Source: Mediterranea massiliensis (GTDB lineage Bacteria > Bacteroidota > Bacteroidia > Bacteroidales > Bacteroidaceae). From it: 60,315 nucleotides of DNA. The stretch lies in contig SUXZ01000018.1 of assembly GCA_015060685.1 (NCBI GenBank), forward strand, positions 1 to 60,315, in the 5' to 3' direction. The notes beneath the pieces were generated by a model. It was not told where the DNA came from. It saw nothing but the letters and a program-made list of their open reading frames with translations, and searched no databases. Both the position numbers and the translations under genes were made by a program. Shown in pieces: positions 27,952 to 41,096 of this stretch; position 1 is the first letter of the stretch, and each line of letters opens with the position of its first letter.

Positions 27952-30072
27952 TTACTTAATCAAGTCTACACGACCTTTGCACTCTTCCAACACAGCCTTT
28001 GCGATTGAGTTAGAAACTTGTGCGTGATGATCATAAGTCATTGATGATGTTGCACGACCTGAAGTGATGGTACGCAAAGCAGTTACATAACCAAACATTT
28101 CAGCCAGCGGAACCATTGCCTTAACGATGCGAGCACCCGAGCGGCTTGACTCCATACCTTCAACTTGGCCGCGACGCTTGTTCAAGTCACCGATTACGTC
28201 ACCCATGTTCTCTTCCGGAGTAACAACCTCCAACTTCATCATAGGTTCGCAAAGAGCAGGACCAGCTTGAGCGCAAGCATTCTTATAAGCTTGGATAGCA
28301 CAGATTTCGAATGACAATTGGTCAGAGTCAACAGGGTGGAACGAACCATCGAGCAAAGTCACCTTCAATGAATCCAAGGGGAAACCAGCCAAGATACCGT
28401 TCTTCATAGCTGTTTGGAAGCCCTTTTGAACTGAAGGAATGAATTCCTTAGGAATATTACCACCGGTAACTTCGTTAACGAATTGCAATCCGCCTTCTTT
28501 AAAGTCTTCATCAACAGGACCTACGTTAACGATAATGTCAGCAAACTTACCACGACCACCCGATTGCTTCTTATAAACTTCGCGGAGGTTAACAGTCTTG
28601 GTAATAGTTTCCTTATAGTTAACTTGAGGTTTACCTTGATTACACTCTACCTTGAACTCACGTTTCAAACGGTCGATAATGATATCCAAGTGAAGCTCAC
28701 CCATACCCGAGATAACTGTTTGGCCACTTTGTTCGTCGGTCTTAACAGTAAATGTCGGGTCTTCTTCAGCCAACTTAGCCAAACCGTTAGAAAGTTTTTC
28801 CATATCCTTTTGAGTCTTAGGCTCAACTGCGATACCGATTACCGGTTCGGGGAAATCCATAGACTCGAGTACGATTGGTGCTTCCTCATCGCAAAGAGTA
28901 TCACCAGTACGGATATCCTTGAAACCTACGCCTGCACCGATATCACCAGCAGAAATCACTTCAACAGGATTTTGCTTATTTGAGTGCATTTGGAACAGAC
29001 GAGATACACGTTCTTTCTTTTCCGAACGAGTATTGTAGATATATGAACCGGCTTCTACCTTACCTGAGTAAACGCGGAAGAATGTCAAACGACCCACATA
29101 TGGGTCAGTAGCAATCTTAAATGCCAATGCTGAAGTCTTTTCATCCTCGCTTGGCTTACGATCTTCTTCTGCACCAGTTTCAGGATTAGTACCTACGATA
29201 GCAGGAGTATCCAATGGTGAAGGCAAGAAGGCACAAACATAGTCGAGCAAAGTTTGTACGCCCTTGTTCTTGAATGAAGAGCCGCAAAGCATTGGAACGA
29301 TCTCCATCTTCAAAGTACCTGCACGCAATGCACGCATGATTTCTTCTTCTGTGATAGTAGAAGGATCATCGAAGTACTTCTCCATCAAAGACTCATCGAA
29401 CTCAGCTACCTTTTCAAGCATCTTGTCTCTCCACTCTTCAGCTTCAGCAACAAGGTTAGCAGGAATATCTTCAATGCTATAGTCAGCACCCATTGTTTCA
29501 TCGTGCCAGAAGATAGCCTTCATCTTCACAAGGTCAACAACACCCTTGAAATTTTCTTCAGCACCGATAGGAATTTCAACCGGACATGGATTAGCGCCCA
29601 ACACTTCCTTCATTTGGCGAACTACTTCATAGAAGTCGGCACCCGAGCGGTCCATCTTGTTTACATAACCGATACGAGGTACGTTATACTTGTCAGCTTG
29701 ACGCCATACAGTTTCTGATTGAGGTTCTACACCACCAACAGCACAGTAAGTAGCAACGGCACCGTCCAATACACGCAATGAGCGCTCTACTTCGGCAGTA
29801 AAGTCAACGTGTCCCGGGGTGTCAATCAAGTTAATCTTATAGATTTGATTGTTGTACTTCCAACGGGTAGTTGTAGCTGCAGATGTAATAGTAATACCAC
29901 GCTCTTGTTCTTGAGCCATCCAGTCCATGGTAGCTGTACCATCGTGAGTTTCACCAATCTTGTGAGTCAAACCGGTGTAGAACAAGATACGTTCAGAAGT
30001 TGTAGTCTTACCGGCATCGATGTGAGCCATGATACCGATATTGCGAGTCAATAATAAATCTTGCTTAGCCAT
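27952..30072 (-). CDS. fusA: elongation factor G
   Basis: A 706-residue translocase GTPase. The P-loop [19 protein letters not shown] (about 16-34), G2 [16 protein letters not shown] and NKMD motifs are intact. Domains II to V follow (VAYKE-like VNYKETITK segment; C-terminal [15 protein letters not shown]). It follows rpsG in the str cluster; tuf, its usual E. coli neighbour, lies 13 kb away next to secE. Confidence 0.99.
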   Translation of the reverse strand: MAKQDLLLTRNIGIMAHIDAGKTTTSERILFYTGLTHKIGETHDGTATMDWMAQEQERGITITSAATTTRWKYNNQIYKINLIDTPGHVDFTAEVERSLRVLDGAVATYCAVGGVEPQSETVWRQADKYNVPRIGYVNKMDRSGADFYEVVRQMKEVLGANPCPVEIPIGAEENFKGVVDLVKMKAIFWHDETMGADYSIEDIPANLVAEAEEWRDKMLEKVAEFDESLMEKYFDDPSTITEEEIMRALRAGTLKMEIVPMLCGSSFKNKGVQTLLDYVCAFLPSPLDTPAIVGTNPETGAEEDRKPSEDEKTSALAFKIATDPYVGRLTFFRVYSGKVEAGSYIYNTRSEKKERVSRLFQMHSNKQNPVEVISAGDIGAGVGFKDIRTGDTLCDEEAPIVLESMDFPEPVIGIAVEPKTQKDMEKLSNGLAKLAEEDPTFTVKTDEQSGQTVISGMGELHLDIIIDRLKREFKVECNQGKPQVNYKETITKTVNLREVYKKQSGGRGKFADIIVNVGPVDEDFKEGGLQFVNEVTGGNIPKEFIPSVQKGFQTAMKNGILAGFPLDSLKVTLLDGSFHPVDSDQLSFEICAIQAYKNACAQAGPALCEPMMKLEVVTPEENMGDVIGDLNKRRGQVEGMESSRSGARIVKAMVPLAEMFGYVTALRTITSGRATSSMTYDHHAQVSNSIAKAVLEECKGRVDLIK

Positions 30073-30092
30073 TTCCTAATACCTTATAAATG

Positions 30093-30569
30093 TTAGAATC
30101 TGAAGTGAGCGAATGCACGGTTAGCTTCAGCCATACGGTGCATATCTTCTTTACGCTTGAAAGCACCACCTTGCTCATTGAATGCATCCATGATTTCAGC
30201 AGCCAACTTGTCGGCCATAGACTTACCACCACGCTTGCGAGCAAAGAGAATCAAGTTCTTCATTGAGATAGATTCTTTACGATCAGGACGGATTTCAGTA
30301 GGAACTTGGAATGTAGCACCACCGATACGGCGTGACTTAACTTCCACTTGAGGAGTTACGTTATCCAAAGCTTTCTTCCAGATTTCGAGTGCAGACTTTT
30401 CTTCGTTCTGCATTTTGTTTTTCACTGTTTCCAAAGCAGCATAGAAGATTTCGTAAGAAGTGTTCTTCTTGCCATCGTACATCAAGTGATTTACGAACTT
30501 AGAAACTTTCACATCATTAAACACGGGATCCGGAAGGACAACGCGTTTTTTTGGTTTTGCTTTTCTCAT
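30093..30569 (-). CDS. rpsG: 30S ribosomal protein S7
   Basis: A 158-residue head-assembly protein. [40 protein letters not shown] and [20 protein letters not shown] are typical. It lies between rpsL (139-base gap) and fusA (20 bases). Confidence 0.99.
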   Translation of the reverse strand: MRKAKPKKRVVLPDPVFNDVKVSKFVNHLMYDGKKNTSYEIFYAALETVKNKMQNEEKSALEIWKKALDNVTPQVEVKSRRIGGATFQVPTEIRPDRKESISMKNLILFARKRGGKSMADKLAAEIMDAFNEQGGAFKRKEDMHRMAEANRAFAHFRF

Positions 30570-30663
30570 TTCTTTGAAAAATAATGTTTTGTTCTTGGTT
30601 GTTTACTTCTGTCGTCTTCAATCTCCCCACCGGGAAATTTACTCAACCTTTAGCATCTCCAAG

Positions 30664-30679
30664 CAAACGAAAACGTTTG
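30664..30679. other. small stem-loop in the rpsL-rpsG gap
   Basis: CAAACG-AAAA-CGTTTG is a 6-bp stem with a 4-base loop, in the otherwise unremarkable 139-base gap. It lacks a U-tract. It could mark an S7-controlled leader, but that is a guess. Confidence 0.35.
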
Positions 30680-30708
30680 TTATTACTATAAATAATTAAT
30701 TAGGCTTA

Positions 30709-31107
30709 TTATTTCTTCTTAGCGGGAGCCTGACCCGGTTTTGGACGTTTTGCACCATACTTAGAACGGCGTTGAGTACGACCAGCTACACCTGCAGTAT
30801 CCAAAGTACCACGTACAATGTGATAACGAACACCCGGAAGGTCTTTCACACGACCGCCACGTACAAGTACGATTGAGTGTTCTTGCAAGTTATGACCTTC
30901 ACCTGGGATGTAAGAGTTCACCTCTTTACCATTGGTCAAACGCACACGAGCTACTTTACGCATAGCTGAATTCGGTTTTTTCGGAGTGGTTGTGTACACT
31001 CTCACGCAAACGCCACGTCTTTGAGGACAAGAATCAAGTGCTGGAGACTTACTTTTTTCATCCAACACAGCGCGTCCTTTTCTTACTAATTGCTGAATTG
31101 TAGGCAT
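30709..31107 (-). CDS. rpsL: 30S ribosomal protein S12
   Basis: A 132-residue decoding-centre protein. [40 protein letters not shown] and [20 protein letters not shown] are present; both Lys positions where streptomycin-resistance changes occur (KKPNSA and GRVKDLPG) are wild type. It is the first gene of the str/S10/spc/alpha block behind a strong promoter. Confidence 0.99.
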   Translation of the reverse strand: MPTIQQLVRKGRAVLDEKSKSPALDSCPQRRGVCVRVYTTTPKKPNSAMRKVARVRLTNGKEVNSYIPGEGHNLQEHSIVLVRGGRVKDLPGVRYHIVRGTLDTAGVAGRTQRRSKYGAKRPKPGQAPAKKK

Positions 31108-31170
31108 TTTAATTGTTTTTAGTTATATATTTATGTTTATTTAAATTCAAAACTATACACTTTTGGGCTG

Positions 31171-31201
31171 CAAAGATACAAATAAGTTTTGAATTATCAA
31201 T
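31171..31201 (-). promoter_or_regulatory. promoter of the rpsL-rplQ superoperon
   Basis: On the minus strand ATTG (31198-31201), 19 bases, TATCTTTG (31171-31178), then GCAGCC. This is a near-perfect Bacteroidales promoter, with a leader of about 55-60 bases before rpsL. Confidence 0.8.
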
Positions 31202-31280
31202 GCACTACAACTATTTTTTATTATTTATGCAATATTAACAGTTGAAATATTAAGTAGTCAAGAAGTAAGTAGTCAAAAAA

Positions 31281-31580
31281 TCAAGCCTCTCCCTTGGCCC
31301 CTGGAATATTTGGGAAAAAGTTTTCACCGGGAATGTTGATCGGGCCGAAAACACGTTCATATTTAGCAATGTTTTCCTGCAAGGCATGCATCAGGCGACA
31401 AGCATGCTCGGGCGACATAATCATGCGAGAATTAACTTTCGCCTTCGGAACACCCGGCAATACACGAGCGAAATCCAATACGAACTCCGAGCTAGAATGG
31501 GTAATGATAGCCAAATTAGCATAAACACCTTGAGCCACATCCTCGGGCAACTCAATCTGAAACTGATTGTTCTTTTCCAT
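31281..31580 (-). CDS. DUF3467 domain protein
   Basis: A 99-residue small protein: residues 5-95 match the DUF3467 type (FQIELPEDVAQGVYANLAII; later SRMIMSPEHACRLMHALQEN), with a Pro/Gly/Asn-rich end. Function unknown. It lies alone between the rpoC terminator and the rpsL promoter, with its own weak promoter, in a place where other phyla have ribosomal genes adjacent to rpoC. Confidence 0.85.
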   Translation of the reverse strand: MEKNNQFQIELPEDVAQGVYANLAIITHSSSEFVLDFARVLPGVPKAKVNSRMIMSPEHACRLMHALQENIAKYERVFGPINIPGENFFPNIPGAKGEA

Positions 31581-31616
31581 TTTACACCTTATTTAATATA
31601 TTAATCAATCGACATA

Positions 31617-31624
31617 CAAAGGAA
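31617..31624 (-). promoter_or_regulatory. weak promoter for the DUF3467 gene
   Basis: TTCCTTTG (minus strand) is one base off TAnnTTTG, with TTG about 20 bases upstream. The rest of the gap 31581-31880 holds the rpoC terminator and AT-rich sequence with nothing else visible. Confidence 0.45.
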
Positions 31625-31818
31625 AGAAATTATTCAGAAAATAACAAGCATGACAGATAAAACATGAGTAAGTCAAAATATAATCAAGGACAACAAAAAA
31701 CAGATATCCCTCATGGGAATAATTACCCTTAACGAAAAATAAATTTTCCTTTCTTGGGAAATACATTTTCACACAACACAATTTAAAATCAGCTCTTACT
31801 AAAATATGAATTGTTTAC

Positions 31819-31855
31819 CAAAAAAAGAGGGCATACTTTTATGTATACCCTCTTT
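31819..31855 (-). terminator. intrinsic terminator after rpoC
   Basis: AAAGAGGGCATAC (31824-31836) and GTATACCCTCTTT (31843-31855) pair with one mismatch around a 6-base loop, followed on the minus strand by a T-run. It is 25 bases after the rpoC stop. Confidence 0.9.
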
Positions 31856-31880
31856 TCGTCTGATATCTGAATTTAGAAAA

Positions 31881-34800
31881 TTATTCTTCTTCCGATTCTG
31901 AGTTCAAGTCTAAAACATTACGCTTATTAGCTACGATGCGTTCGTATTCGTCGCGAGCACCTACTATAATCTTTTCGAATTCGCGCTGACCGGTACCGGC
32001 AGGAATCAAGTGACCACAAATCACGTTTTCCTTCATACCTTCCAAACGGTCAACCTTACCATTGATAGCAGCTTCGTTCAGAACCTTAGTAGTTTCCTGG
32101 AATGATGCAGCCGACATGAAGCTTGCGGTTTGCAATGCAGCACGGGTAATACCTTGCAAAATCTGAGTTGATGTAGCAGGAATTGCATCACGTACTTCAA
32201 CCGGCTTCATATCACGACGCTTCAACATTGAATTTTCGTCGCGCAACTTACGAGCTGTCACAATCTGACCTGGCTGCATAGTTTGAGAATCACCGGCATT
32301 TACAACAACTTTCTTGCCCCAAATGCGATCGTTCTCTTCCATGAACTCAAGTTTATCTACTACTTGTTGCTCCAAGAAACGAGTATCACCCGGCTCGTCA
32401 ATCTGTACCTTACGCATCATTTGACGAACAATAATTTCGAAGTGCTTGTCGTTAATCTTCACACCTTGCAAACGGTAAACGTCTTGTACTTCGTTTACAA
32501 TATATTCTTGTACGGCTGTAGGACCCTTGATAGCCAAAATGTCAGCTGGCGTAATAGCACCATCGGACAACGGAGTTCCGGCACGAACATAGTCGTTTTC
32601 CTGTACCAGGATTTGCTTTGACAATGGCACCAAATACTTCTTAACCTCACCAGTCTTGGAAGTAACAACGATTTCACGGTTACCGCGTTTAACCTTACCC
32701 ATGGTAATCTCACCATCGATTTCAGCAACAACGGCTGGGTTTGACGGGTTACGGGCTTCGAACAACTCGGTAACACGTGGCAAACCACCGGTGATATCGC
32801 CTGCCTTACCTACAGCACGAGGAATCTTAACGAGAACTTCACCGGCCTTGACCTTTTGATTGTCTTCTACAACCACGTGACCGCCCACAGGCAAGTTATA
32901 GGTACGAATCAATTCACCATCTTCACTCATGATATGTGCTGAAGGAACCTTAGCCTTATCTTTCGATTCAATAATGATGATTTCGCGCAAACCAGTCGAT
33001 TCTTCCGATTCTACCTTATAGGTTACGTTTTCGATAACATCTTCAAACTCGATTTTACCACCAGCTTCGGTAATGATAACCGCATTAAATGGATCCCAAC
33101 GAGCAATCAACTTACCCTTCTCAACCAATTCGCCTTCTGAAGCATAGAGGGTTGAACCATAAGGAATATTATGAGTAGAGAGTACAATACCTGTATTAAC
33201 ATCAACGAAACGGACTTCGGCCAAACGACCAACAACAACCTTTGCAGGTTCACCAGCTTCATCGATAACATCTACTGTACGTAATTCTTCGAATTCTAGA
33301 CGAGCATTATTCTTAGCCACAACACTAGCATTAGCAGCCATGTTACCGGCAACACCACCGGCGTGGAATGTACGCAATGTCAACTGTGTACCCGGCTCAC
33401 CGATTGATTGTGCAGCAATCACACCAACGGCTTCACCCTTCTGAACCATGCGGCTTGTAGCAAGATTACGTCCATAGCACTTGGCACAGACACCCTTCTT
33501 GGATTCGCAAGTCAATACCGAACGGATTTCTACACTTTCGATTGGAGAGTCCTCGATTTGTTGAGCAATAGTTTCTGTGATTTCTTCACCACCGGCTACA
33601 ATCAACTCGCCTGTTGCAGGGTTGATGATATCATGGACTGATACACGGCCTAAGATGCGTTCATAAAGTGTTGCAATAGTCTCATCGTTATTCTTCAATG
33701 CTGTACAAACAAGACCACGCAATGTACCACAGTCTTCTTCGTTGATAATCACATCGTGAGATACGTCAACCAAACGACGTGTCAAATAACCGGCATCGGC
33801 AGTCTTCAACGCAGTATCGGCAAGACCCTTACGAGCACCGTGGGTAGAGATAAAGTACTCCAACACTGACAAACCTTCCTTAAAGTTTGAAAGAATAGGG
33901 TTCTCGATAATCTGACCACCTTCGGCACCGGCCTTTTGAGGCTTAGCCATCAAACCACGCATACCGGAGAGCTGACGAATCTGTTCTTTAGAACCACGAG
34001 CTCCGGAATCAAGCATCATATATACAGAGTTGAAACCTTGGTCGTCGTTCGAAATGGTCTTCATCAAGATATTTGAAAGCTCAGAGTTTACGTGTGTCCA
34101 AATATCAATAACTTGGTTGTAACGTTCATTGTCGGTGATGAAACCCATGTTGTAGTTATTCATCACTTGCTCTACCTCATCATAACCCCTTTGAACTAGT
34201 TTTTCTTTCTCTTCAGGAATAATGATATCTCCCAAGTTAAACGACAAACCGCCCTTGAAGGCCATTTGATAACCCAAGTTCTTGATGCCATCCAAGAAAT
34301 CTGCAGCCTTAGAAACACCACAAACCTTGATTACATGGCTAATGATGTCGCGAAGTGACTTCTTAGATATGATGGTATTGATATAACCTGCCTCGACAGG
34401 AACAATTTCATTAACAATGACACGTCCTACAGAAGTTTCTTTCATCATCTTCTTGACAATGTTTCCGTTTTCATCCACATCGTCAACCAACACGCTAATA
34501 GGAGCATGGATATCACACTTACCTTCATTGTAAGCAATCAATGCTTCTTCAGGACCATAGAACACCAAGCCTTCACCCTTGGCACCCTTACGCAACTTGG
34601 TAATGTAATACAAACCAAGTACCATATCTTGTGCCGGCACAGTGATAGGCGCACCATTGGCAGGGTTCAAGATATTATGTGATTGAAGCATCAACATTTG
34701 AGCTTCCAATATAGCTTCATTGCTCAAAGGCAAGTGAACGGCCATCTGGTCACCGTCAAAGTCGGCATTAAATGCAGTACATGCCAATGGGTGCAATTGA

Positions 34801-36173
34801 ATAGCTTTTCCTTCAATCATTTTAGGCTGGAATGCTTGGATACCCAAACGGTGCAATGTCGGAGCACGGTTAAGCAACACAGGATGACCCTTCATTACAT
34901 GCTCCAAAATATCCCAAATAACTGCTTCTTTGCGATCTACAATCTTCTTTGCACTCTTAACAGTCTTGACGATACCACGCTCAATGAGTTTGCGGATAAT
35001 AAATGGCTTATACAATTCCGCAGCCATCAATTTAGGAATACCGCATTCGCCCATCTTCAACTCAGGACCAACAACGATTACCGAACGTGCAGAATAGTCA
35101 ACGCGCTTACCCAACAGGTTTTGGCGGAAGCGACCTTGCTTACCCTTCAAACTGTCTGACAAAGATTTCAATGGACGATTGGCATCTGTCTTAACTGCAC
35201 TTGACTTGCGAGAATTATCAAACAACGAGTCGATGGCTTCCTGCAACATACGCTTTTCATTACGCAAAATCACTTCAGGAGCCTTGATTTCAATCAATCG
35301 TTTCAAACGGTTGTTACGGATAATTACACGACGATACAAATCGTTCAAATCGGATGTAGCGAAACGGCCACCATCCAATGGAACCAACGGACGAAGTTCA
35401 GGCGGAATCACCGGAACGATTCGAACAATCATCCATTCAGGTTTATTGCGATTACGAGAAGCTCTGAACGATTCTACAACTTGCAAACGCTTCAAAGCTT
35501 CGTTCTTACGTTGTTGCGATGAATCGGTATTAGCACGATGACGCAATTCGTATGACAAAGCATCCAAATCCAAACGGGTAAGCAAGTCATAAACGGCCTC
35601 GGCACCCATCTTAGCAATAAACTTATTAGGATCTGAATCATCCAAATATTGATTATCCTTTGGAAGCTTTTCAAGCAAATCCAAGTATTCTGTTTCATCG
35701 AGCAAATCGTATTGGGCAATCTCATCACTCAACACACCCGGTTGAATAACTACATATCTTTCGTAGTAGATAATAGCATCCAACTTTTTAGTGGGTAACC
35801 CTAAGAGATAGCCAATCTTATTGGGGAGTGAACGGAAATACCAAATGTGAGCTACGGGAACAACTAATTGAATGTGTCCCATACGTTCACGTCTAACTTT
35901 CTTCTCCGTTACTTCAACACCGCATCGATCGCACACAATACCTTTATAACGAATACGCTTGTACTTACCGCAATGACATTCATAATCTTTGATAGGACCA
36001 AAAATGCGTTCGCAGAACAAGCCATCACGTTCGGGTTTGTATGTACGATAATTAATGGTTTCAGGCTTTAACACTTCACCACTCGAGTTCTCTAAGATTT
36101 CTTCAGGTGAAGCCAAACCAATAGAGATTTTCGAGAAATTACTCTTTATCTTGTTATCTTTTCTAAAAGCCAT
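31881..36173 (-). CDS. rpoC: RNA polymerase subunit beta'
   Basis: A 1430-residue catalytic subunit. The N-terminal zinc ribbon has [20 protein letters not shown] (from about residue 66). The catalytic Mg motif NADFDGD is at about 468-474. The second zinc site is [13 protein letters not shown], and the trigger loop reads [19 protein letters not shown]. It is 35 bases downstream of rpoB. Confidence 0.99.
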   Translation of the reverse strand: MAFRKDNKIKSNFSKISIGLASPEEILENSSGEVLKPETINYRTYKPERDGLFCERIFGPIKDYECHCGKYKRIRYKGIVCDRCGVEVTEKKVRRERMGHIQLVVPVAHIWYFRSLPNKIGYLLGLPTKKLDAIIYYERYVVIQPGVLSDEIAQYDLLDETEYLDLLEKLPKDNQYLDDSDPNKFIAKMGAEAVYDLLTRLDLDALSYELRHRANTDSSQQRKNEALKRLQVVESFRASRNRNKPEWMIVRIVPVIPPELRPLVPLDGGRFATSDLNDLYRRVIIRNNRLKRLIEIKAPEVILRNEKRMLQEAIDSLFDNSRKSSAVKTDANRPLKSLSDSLKGKQGRFRQNLLGKRVDYSARSVIVVGPELKMGECGIPKLMAAELYKPFIIRKLIERGIVKTVKSAKKIVDRKEAVIWDILEHVMKGHPVLLNRAPTLHRLGIQAFQPKMIEGKAIQLHPLACTAFNADFDGDQMAVHLPLSNEAILEAQMLMLQSHNILNPANGAPITVPAQDMVLGLYYITKLRKGAKGEGLVFYGPEEALIAYNEGKCDIHAPISVLVDDVDENGNIVKKMMKETSVGRVIVNEIVPVEAGYINTIISKKSLRDIISHVIKVCGVSKAADFLDGIKNLGYQMAFKGGLSFNLGDIIIPEEKEKLVQRGYDEVEQVMNNYNMGFITDNERYNQVIDIWTHVNSELSNILMKTISNDDQGFNSVYMMLDSGARGSKEQIRQLSGMRGLMAKPQKAGAEGGQIIENPILSNFKEGLSVLEYFISTHGARKGLADTALKTADAGYLTRRLVDVSHDVIINEEDCGTLRGLVCTALKNNDETIATLYERILGRVSVHDIINPATGELIVAGGEEITETIAQQIEDSPIESVEIRSVLTCESKKGVCAKCYGRNLATSRMVQKGEAVGVIAAQSIGEPGTQLTLRTFHAGGVAGNMAANASVVAKNNARLEFEELRTVDVIDEAGEPAKVVVGRLAEVRFVDVNTGIVLSTHNIPYGSTLYASEGELVEKGKLIARWDPFNAVIITEAGGKIEFEDVIENVTYKVESEESTGLREIIIIESKDKAKVPSAHIMSEDGELIRTYNLPVGGHVVVEDNQKVKAGEVLVKIPRAVGKAGDITGGLPRVTELFEARNPSNPAVVAEIDGEITMGKVKRGNREIVVTSKTGEVKKYLVPLSKQILVQENDYVRAGTPLSDGAITPADILAIKGPTAVQEYIVNEVQDVYRLQGVKINDKHFEIIVRQMMRKVQIDEPGDTRFLEQQVVDKLEFMEENDRIWGKKVVVNAGDSQTMQPGQIVTARKLRDENSMLKRRDMKPVEVRDAIPATSTQILQGITRAALQTASFMSAASFQETTKVLNEAAINGKVDRLEGMKENVICGHLIPAGTGQREFEKIIVGARDEYERIVANKRNVLDLNSESEEE

Positions 36174-36208
36174 ACTTTATATATAATATTGATAGTTGAC
36201 AATGATAA

Positions 36209-39200
36209 TTATTCCAGATTTACGCTCAAGCCTAAACCTCTCAACTCATGCAGCAATACATTCAACGATTCAGGAATTCCTGGAGTTGGCATAGGCTCAC
36301 CCTTAACAATTGCTTCGTAAGCCTTAGAACGTCCTACAACGTCATCAGACTTAACAGTCAATATCTCTTGCAAGATGTGAGCAGCACCAAATGCTTCGAG
36401 AGCCCAAACTTCCATTTCACCGAAACGTTGACCACCAAATTGAGCTTTACCACCCAAAGGTTGTTGAGTAATCAACGAATATGGGCCGATAGAACGTGCG
36501 TGCATCTTGTCTTCTACCATGTGACCAAGTTTCAACATGTATGTTACACCAACAGTTGCTTGTTGTTCGAAAGCTTCACCTGTACCGCCATCATACAATG
36601 TTGTCTTACCATAGCGTGGAAGACCAGCCTTATCTGTCCATTCATTCAAGTCGTCAATGCTTGCACCATCAAAGATTGGAGTTGCAAACTTAACGCCCAA
36701 TTTCTTTCCTGCGCTACCTAATACGGCTTCGAAAATCTGACCGATATTCATACGAGAAGGCACACCCAACGGATTCAAAACAATATCTACCGGAGTACCA
36801 TCTGCCAAGAACGGCATATCTTCTTGGCGTACAACGCGAGAAACAATACCCTTATTTCCGTGACGACCAGCCATCTTGTCTCCAACACCAATCTTACGTT
36901 TCTTGGCAATGTAAACCTTGGCCATTTGGATAATACCTGCAGGCAATTCGTCTCCGATTGTGATAGCAAACTTCTTACGCTTCAACTCAGCATCGAGTTC
37001 CTTATACTTCTTAATGAAATTCAAGATCAAAGAACGAATCATTCCATTAATACGGGCATCGGAAGTCCAATTGCTCAACTGAACAGTAGTGAAATCCAAA
37101 TCAGCAAAGTGTGATACAGAGAATTTAGAACCCTTAGGAATAATATCTACAGCCAAGTAATCCTTAACCCCTTCAGATACATATCCTTCTGTCAACTCCA
37201 GAAGTTTTGTAATCAAAATCTTCTTAAGCTCATCTATCTTGCCTTCAAATTCTTCATCAATCTTAGGCAGCAAAGCTTTGTCTGCCAACTTAGAGCTACG
37301 TGTCTTGATTGCTCTTGAGAACAAGCGCTTGTCAATAACAACACCCTTCAATGAAGGTGAAGCCTTCAAAGAGGCATCCTTAACATCGCCGGCCTTATCA
37401 CCGAAAATTGCACGAAGCAATTTTTCTTCTGGAGAAGGATCAGATTCACCCTTAGGCGTAATCTTACCAATCAAGATATCTCCCGGTTCAATGCAAGCAC
37501 CGATTCGAACAATACCGTTTTCGTCAAGATCTTTAGTTGCTTCTTCACTAACATTTGGAATATCAGAAGTCAATTCTTCCATACCACGTTTAGTTTCACG
37601 CACTTCAAGTGCAAACTCTTCAACATGAACCGAAGTCAAGAGGTCTTCACGAACTACACGTTCATTCAATACGATAGCATCCTCATAGTTATAACCTTTC
37701 CAAGGCATGTAAGCCACCAAAAGATTTCTACCTAAGGCCAATTCACCATTCTCAGTAGAATAACCTTCGGTCAAAATTTGTCCAGGAACAACACGATCTC
37801 CCTTTTCACAAATCGGACGAAGGTCTATTGTCATATTTTGGTTTGTACGACGCCACTTTGGAATAATATACTCTTTCAAAGCCGGCTCGAAACTTACAAA
37901 TTCCTCGTCTTCTGTACGATCATAGAGAATGCGGATAACAGATGCATCTACATATTCTACAACACCATGACCTTCAGCAGTCAACTGTGTACGAGAATCA
38001 CGTGCCAATTGACGTTCGATACCTGTACCGACGATAGGAGCCTCACTTCTCAACAAAGGTACTGCCTGGCGCATCATGTTAGAACCCATCAACGCACGAT
38101 TAGCGTCATCATGTTCCAAGAAAGGAATCAACGATGCAGCAATAGATGCAATTTGTTGTGGCGAAACGTCCATGTATTCCACATCACCTGGAGTAACCAA
38201 AGGATAGTCGGCATCTTGGCGAGCCTTAACTTTTGAACGAATGAATGTTCCATCATCATTCAAAGGTGCATTACCTTGAGCAATAATCTTACCCTCTTCT
38301 TCTTCGGCAGTCAAATATACCAATCCTTCTTGAGAGAGGTCTACCTTAGCATTTTCAACCTTACGATATGGGGTTTCAATAAAACCAAGTTCATTGATTT
38401 TTGCAAATACACACAAAGACGAAATCAAACCTATATTCGGACCTTCAGGAGTTTCAATCGGACAAAGACGTCCATAGTGGGTATAGTGTACGTCACGCAC
38501 CTCGAAACCAGCTCTTTCACGAGACAAACCGCCAGGACCGAGTGCAGACATACGACGTTTGTGAGTAATTTCAGCCAAAGGATTCGTTTGGTCCATAAAT
38601 TGCGACAAGGCATTGGTACCAAAGAATGAATTGATTACCGATGAAATGGTCTTAGCATTAATCAAGTCGATTGGAGTAAACACTTCATTGTCGCGTACAT
38701 TCATACGCTCACGAATAGTGCGTGACATACGTGCCAAACCGATAGAGAATTGATTTGACAATTGTTCACCTACGGTACGTACACGACGATTACTCAAGTG
38801 GTCGATATCATCAACATCAGCCTTCGAATTAATCAATTCGATAAGGTATTTGATAATCTCAATAATATCTTCTTTTGTCAATACGCGAACATCCATGTCG
38901 GTAGTCAAGTTCAATTTACGATTGATACGATAACGACCAACATCACCCAAATCGTAACGTTTTTCAGAGAAGAAAAGGTTGTTGATTACTTCGCGTGCAC
39001 TTGCATCATCGGCAGGGTCTGCATTACGCAACTGACGATAAATGTAAAGAACTGCTTCCTTTTCAGAGTTACTTGGGTCTTTTTGAAGTGTGTTATATAT
39101 AATAGAATAATCAGATTGATTTGGCTCATCTCTGTGAATCAAAATATTTTGAACACCAGATTCAAGAATCAAATCAACGTGTTCTGGTTCAATCAAAGTT

Positions 39201-40021
39201 TCACGATCGATAACGACTTCGTTACGTTCGATAGAAACAACTTCACCAGTATCTTCATCTACGAAATCTTCAATCCATGTCTTCAGAACACGAGCAGCAA
39301 GTTTACGGCCAACGATTTTCTTCAGATTGGTCTTATTTACTTTAACTTCTTCTGCCAGGTTGAAAATTTCGAGTATATCCTTATCATTTTCAAATCCGAT
39401 AGCACGCAAAAGAGTTGTTACAGGCAACTTCTTCTTGCGATCGATATATGCATACATCACATTATTGATGTCTGTAGCAAATTCAATCCAAGAACCCTTA
39501 AAAGGAATAATACGTGCCGAATACAACTTAGTACCATTAGCATGCATACTTTGACCAAAGAATACACCCGGAGAACGATGCAATTGAGATACAACAACAC
39601 GTTCGGCACCATTAATAACAAATGTTGCCTTATCAGTCATATATGGGATAGGACCTAAGAATACATCCTGAATAACCGTATCGAAATCCTCATGATCGGG
39701 ATCGGTACAATACAATTTCAATTTTGCCTTTAAAGGAACACTATAAGTAAGCCCCCGCTCTATACATTCATCAATGCTATAACGCGGTGGATCAATATAA
39801 TAATCAAGAAACTCAAGAACAAAATTATTTCTTGTATCAGCAATGGGGAAGTTTTCAGCAAAAACCTTATACAAACCCTCATTCTTACGTTTCTCAGGAG
39901 GTGTATCTAGTTGTAAAAAGTCTTGAAACGACTTCAATTGCACTTCCAAAAAATCCGGATATTGCAATGGATTCTTTGTTGATGCAAAATTAACTCTTTG
40001 GTTTACAGTACTTGAAGACAT
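36209..40021 (-). CDS. rpoB: RNA polymerase subunit beta
   Basis: A 1270-residue catalytic subunit. The rifampicin region reads [20 protein letters not shown] followed by [20 protein letters not shown], so the residues most often changed in resistant strains (Asp of MDQ, His of THKRR, Ser of SALG) are wild type. C-terminal [18 protein letters not shown] binds beta'. It is preceded by a strong hairpin after rplL. Confidence 0.99.
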   Translation of the reverse strand: MSSSTVNQRVNFASTKNPLQYPDFLEVQLKSFQDFLQLDTPPEKRKNEGLYKVFAENFPIADTRNNFVLEFLDYYIDPPRYSIDECIERGLTYSVPLKAKLKLYCTDPDHEDFDTVIQDVFLGPIPYMTDKATFVINGAERVVVSQLHRSPGVFFGQSMHANGTKLYSARIIPFKGSWIEFATDINNVMYAYIDRKKKLPVTTLLRAIGFENDKDILEIFNLAEEVKVNKTNLKKIVGRKLAARVLKTWIEDFVDEDTGEVVSIERNEVVIDRETLIEPEHVDLILESGVQNILIHRDEPNQSDYSIIYNTLQKDPSNSEKEAVLYIYRQLRNADPADDASAREVINNLFFSEKRYDLGDVGRYRINRKLNLTTDMDVRVLTKEDIIEIIKYLIELINSKADVDDIDHLSNRRVRTVGEQLSNQFSIGLARMSRTIRERMNVRDNEVFTPIDLINAKTISSVINSFFGTNALSQFMDQTNPLAEITHKRRMSALGPGGLSRERAGFEVRDVHYTHYGRLCPIETPEGPNIGLISSLCVFAKINELGFIETPYRKVENAKVDLSQEGLVYLTAEEEEGKIIAQGNAPLNDDGTFIRSKVKARQDADYPLVTPGDVEYMDVSPQQIASIAASLIPFLEHDDANRALMGSNMMRQAVPLLRSEAPIVGTGIERQLARDSRTQLTAEGHGVVEYVDASVIRILYDRTEDEEFVSFEPALKEYIIPKWRRTNQNMTIDLRPICEKGDRVVPGQILTEGYSTENGELALGRNLLVAYMPWKGYNYEDAIVLNERVVREDLLTSVHVEEFALEVRETKRGMEELTSDIPNVSEEATKDLDENGIVRIGACIEPGDILIGKITPKGESDPSPEEKLLRAIFGDKAGDVKDASLKASPSLKGVVIDKRLFSRAIKTRSSKLADKALLPKIDEEFEGKIDELKKILITKLLELTEGYVSEGVKDYLAVDIIPKGSKFSVSHFADLDFTTVQLSNWTSDARINGMIRSLILNFIKKYKELDAELKRKKFAITIGDELPAGIIQMAKVYIAKKRKIGVGDKMAGRHGNKGIVSRVVRQEDMPFLADGTPVDIVLNPLGVPSRMNIGQIFEAVLGSAGKKLGVKFATPIFDGASIDDLNEWTDKAGLPRYGKTTLYDGGTGEAFEQQATVGVTYMLKLGHMVEDKMHARSIGPYSLITQQPLGGKAQFGGQRFGEMEVWALEAFGAAHILQEILTVKSDDVVGRSKAYEAIVKGEPMPTPGIPESLNVLLHELRGLGLSVNLE

Positions 40022-40062
40022 CTGTCAATGGATTTGAGGAACTTATTTTTAAATATATACAC

Positions 40063-40101
40063 AAAAAGGTTAAGAGCCCTTTTTCGCAAGGGCTCTTAAC
40101 C
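40063..40101 (-). terminator. rplL-rpoB attenuator hairpin
   Basis: GGTTAAGAGCCCTT (40068-40081) and its exact complement (40088-40101) form a 14-bp stem with a 6-base loop, followed on the minus strand by TTTTTG. It is an intrinsic terminator between rplL and rpoB with no new promoter visible after it, so partial read-through must feed rpoBC. Confidence 0.9.
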
Positions 40102-40126
40102 GAACCACCTGATTTACAGGTTAATA

Positions 40127-40504
40127 CTATTTAAGTTCAACTTCAGCTCCAGCTTCTTCCAATGTCTTCTTCAATGACTCAGCTTCGTCCTTAGCCAAAC
40201 CTTCTTTTACTACACTAGGAGCACCGTCAACCATGTCCTTAGCTTCCTTCAAACCAAGACCACAAGCTTCCTTAACGGCCTTAACTACTTGAAGTTTAGC
40301 TGCACCAGCACTCTTCAATACTACATCAAAAGAAGTCTTTTCTTCAGCTGCAGCAGCACCAGCAGCAGCAGGACCAGCAGCAACAGCAACAGCTGCAGCA
40401 GCAGGTTCAATACCATATTCTTCTTTCAGGATAGTTGCAAGTTCATTAACTTCTTTTACTGTCAAGTTAACTAATTGTTCTGCAAAAGCTTTCAAATCTG
40501 CCAT
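40127..40504 (-). CDS. rplL: 50S ribosomal protein L7/L12
   Basis: The 125-residue stalk protein present in several copies per ribosome. An N-terminal dimerisation helix, an Ala-rich hinge (about 34-56) and the C-terminal factor-binding domain ([20 protein letters not shown]) are evident. Confidence 0.99.
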   Translation of the reverse strand: MADLKAFAEQLVNLTVKEVNELATILKEEYGIEPAAAAVAVAAGPAAAGAAAAEEKTSFDVVLKSAGAAKLQVVKAVKEACGLGLKEAKDMVDGAPSVVKEGLAKDEAESLKKTLEEAGAEVELK

Positions 40505-40561
40505 TTTTGTATAAATTTAATTGATTAAATACTAAATAATTGATAATTAATTTTGAAGCAA

Positions 40562-41083
40562 TTAAGCCTCTGTACGTTCACCAAGTGTCTTAAGCACTCC
40601 GTGAATAGTGTTTCCACCAGATTGCAAAGCAGAGACAACGTTCTTTGCAGGAGATTGCAGCAAAGCAACAATTTCTGCGATAACTTCGTTCTTGCTCTTG
40701 ATAGCAACCAAAGCGTCCAACTGATCAGCTCCAACATAGAAGCCTTCTTCTGCATATGCAGCTTTCAAACCAGGAATACCATTCTTTGCCTTATCCTTGA
40801 TAAGCTTAGCAGGTGCGTTAGCGACATTCGAAAACATCACTGCAGTTGTGCCTTTCAAAGTAGCAAAAAGTGGAGAATAGTCTTCTTCCAAAGTTTCCAA
40901 TGCCTTTTGAAGCAAAGTGTTTTTAACGACCATCAATTTGATGTCGGCCTTATAGCACTCTCTTCTCAAAGCAGTAGTATCAGCTGCATTCATAGCAGTT
41001 GTATCTACTAAATAGAAGTGACCATATTCCTTTACGGTAGCAGCAATTTGCTCAATAATTGTACTTTTATCTTCCTTTCTCAT
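40562..41083 (-). CDS. rplJ: 50S ribosomal protein L10
   Basis: The 173-residue stalk base that binds L7/L12 dimers through its C-terminal helix. Family features are MRKEDKSTIIEQIAATVKEY and KLMVVKNTLLQKALE. It lies 13 bases after rplA. The L10 complex often autoregulates its mRNA; not assessed here. Confidence 0.97.
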   Translation of the reverse strand: MRKEDKSTIIEQIAATVKEYGHFYLVDTTAMNAADTTALRRECYKADIKLMVVKNTLLQKALETLEEDYSPLFATLKGTTAVMFSNVANAPAKLIKDKAKNGIPGLKAAYAEEGFYVGADQLDALVAIKSKNEVIAEIVALLQSPAKNVVSALQSGGNTIHGVLKTLGERTEA

Positions 41084-41096
41084 TGTTACTCCGTTT

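Noticed and set aside
30709..31107. Streptomycin-resistance change in rpsL
   Set aside because: Both conserved Lys positions are wild type.
38762..39658. 298-codon plus-strand frame opposite rpoB
   Set aside because: Antisense to rpoB; no motif and no promoter.
36209..40021. Rifampicin-resistance change in rpoB
   Set aside because: The classical Asp, His and Ser positions of the resistance region are wild type.
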